Assembly (NCBI RefSeq): GCF_946479605.1
Contig: NZ_CAMLGT010000203.1
Location: 1-7,012, forward strand
DNA length: 7,012 nucleotides
DNA from: an uncultured Lacibacter sp.
GTDB lineage: Bacteria > Bacteroidota > Bacteroidia > Chitinophagales > Chitinophagaceae
Direction: 5' to 3'
Below are positions 5,932 through 7,012 of this stretch, in pieces (the stretch's first letter is position 1; each line of letters starts with the position of its first letter). The notes beneath the pieces are model-generated. The model did no database searches. It had not been told where the DNA came from and worked only from the letters and a program-made list of their open reading frames with translations. The position numbers and the translations under genes were made by a program.

Positions 5932-7012
5932 TCACAACAACAGCGCTTCACTTCTTTTCAATGCTTCTTTAAAACTGCCGGTTACATTTGCTTTGCCAAT
6001 GGCAAATACCAATCTCGCATCTTTCAGTTCCTTCAGTACCTGGTTGCTGTTCAGCTCTGCCAGTATGAGCTTTGTGCCTCTCCGCTTCGTTTCTTTATAT
6101 ACTTCTTCAATGGCTTTGATGCCGGTGGCATCAATAACAGGTACATGTCGCATACGGATGATCAATACCTTCGGCGTTTTTTCTATCAACCGCATTGCAT
6201 CTTTAAACTTATAGGCTGCTCCAAAAAACAAAGGACCTGTTATTTCAAATACATCCACGTCTTTTGGGATCCTGTACTTACTGATATCATCCGGGTCGGT
6301 ATCAACGGCTCGTTGTTCATCGCCCGACATCATTCTTACATCACTGCTGCGGATCATCTTACGCATAAATAAAAACACCGCCAGTATCATTCCTATTTCA
6401 ATGGCCACTGTAAGATCGATCAATACTGTTAACAAAAATGTAGTGAGCAATACAGCCATATCACTACGAGGCCCTTTAAGAACAGAACGGAAATTTTCCC
6501 ACTCACTCATATTATAAGCCACTACAGTTAAAATACCTGCCAGTGTTGCCATGGGCACAAGCGCTACCCATTTTCCTGCCAACAACATAATCAGCAACAG
6601 TGTTACTGCATGTGTGATTCCCGCCACTGGTGTGCGCCCACCGTTTTTTACATTGGTAGCTGTGCGGGCAATGGCACCGGTTGCAGGAATGCCGCCAAAA
6701 AGCGATGAGAAAATATTTGCCACACCTTGAGCAATCAATTCGGTATTTGATCTGTGTCTTCCGCCGATCATACCATCGGCTACCACGGCCGATAATAACG
6801 ATTCGACACCTCCGAGTAGCGCAATGGTGAACGCTGGTTGTAACAAGGTCTTTATACTGTTGTAATCAACATGGGGTACAGAAAGCTTTGGCAATGTGGA
6901 AGGAATGGCGCCAAACCTTGCTCCAATCGTTTCAACCGGCAACTGCAGCAATGCAACTGCCAATGTTGTAAAGAGTACTGCTACCAATGTGCCTGGCAGC
7001 TTATGTGTGACC
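5932..7012 (-). CDS. SulP-family anion transporter with STAS domain (5' end missing)
   Basis: The C-terminal 359 residues of a SulP (SLC26-like) inner-membrane anion transporter. The reading frame stays open to the right edge (VTHKLPGTLVAVLFTT), so the start and roughly the first 150-200 residues of a usual 500-580 are outside; a Leu (TTG) codon at 6987 is internal, not the start. Visible membrane segments are at about 8-24 and 60-78, the re-entrant GGIPATGAIARTATN signature at about 106-120, then about 130-168 and 185-217. A short charged linker leads to a cytoplasmic STAS domain (about 247-352) with VFEITGPLFFGAAYKF and the loop VPVIDATGI, where Thr stands at the site that is a phosphorylatable Ser in anti-sigma-antagonists. 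Family members carry sulfate, bicarbonate or dicarboxylates with H+ or Na+; the substrate cannot be decided here. It converges on the aminopeptidase gene and shares its terminator. Confidence 0.94.
   Translation of the reverse strand, partial: VTHKLPGTLVAVLFTTLAVALLQLPVETIGARFGAIPSTLPKLSVPHVDYNSIKTLLQPAFTIALLGGVESLLSAVVADGMIGGRHRSNTELIAQGVANIFSSLFGGIPATGAIARTATNVKNGGRTPVAGITHAVTLLLIMLLAGKWVALVPMATLAGILTVVAYNMSEWENFRSVLKGPRSDMAVLLTTFLLTVLIDLTVAIEIGMILAVFLFMRKMIRSSDVRMMSGDEQRAVDTDPDDISKYRIPKDVDVFEITGPLFFGAAYKFKDAMRLIEKTPKVLIIRMRHVPVIDATGIKAIEEVYKETKRRGTKLILAELNSNQVLKELKDARLVFAIGKANVTGSFKEALKRSEALLL

Noticed and set aside
6985..6987. TTG as the start of the SulP gene
   Set aside because: The frame stays open to the window edge and reads PGTLVAV across this codon, a typical internal SulP segment, so the gene continues beyond the window.

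Overview
This window comes from a member of the Bacteroidota, most likely the Chitinophagaceae or a close relative. The evidence is a Bacteroidota-type 16S rRNA gene, promoters that match the Bacteroidota sigma factor consensus (TTTG at about -33 and TAnnTTTG at about -7), no clear Shine-Dalgarno sequences, and a secreted DUF4476-like protein, a family found mainly in this phylum. The family-level placement is an inference from overall sequence character; no alignment was run.

Layout, left to right. Bases 1-816 are the 5' half of a 16S rRNA gene on the minus strand, cut by the left edge. Bases 817-1221 hold no protein gene. They contain the rRNA leader, with a boxA-like site and two small hairpins, and two almost identical tandem rRNA promoters 137 bp apart. 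Next, also on the minus strand, are truA (1222-1971, tRNA pseudouridine synthase A) and, 3 bp upstream of it, a gene for a secreted 417-residue protein with a K/E/P/V-rich linker and a C-terminal DUF4476-like domain (1975-3228). These two look like an operon reading toward the rRNA operon. A 141-bp divergent intergenic region separates them from a plus-strand gene for a secreted M1-family zinc aminopeptidase with a HEAT-like C-terminal region (3370-5856). A strong bidirectional terminator (5873-5905) lies between that gene and a convergent minus-strand gene for a SulP-family anion transporter with a STAS domain (5932-7012), whose N-terminal part lies beyond the right edge.

The genes are mostly housekeeping: ribosome synthesis, tRNA modification, protein or peptide turnover in the envelope, and anion transport. 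No mobile element, CRISPR array, tRNA gene or defence system is visible. I did not find a convincing undescribed system. The points most worth a second look are the architecture of the rRNA promoter and leader region, the nearly leaderless promoter of the DUF4476-like gene coupled to truA, and a 19-bp palindrome just upstream of the aminopeptidase start.
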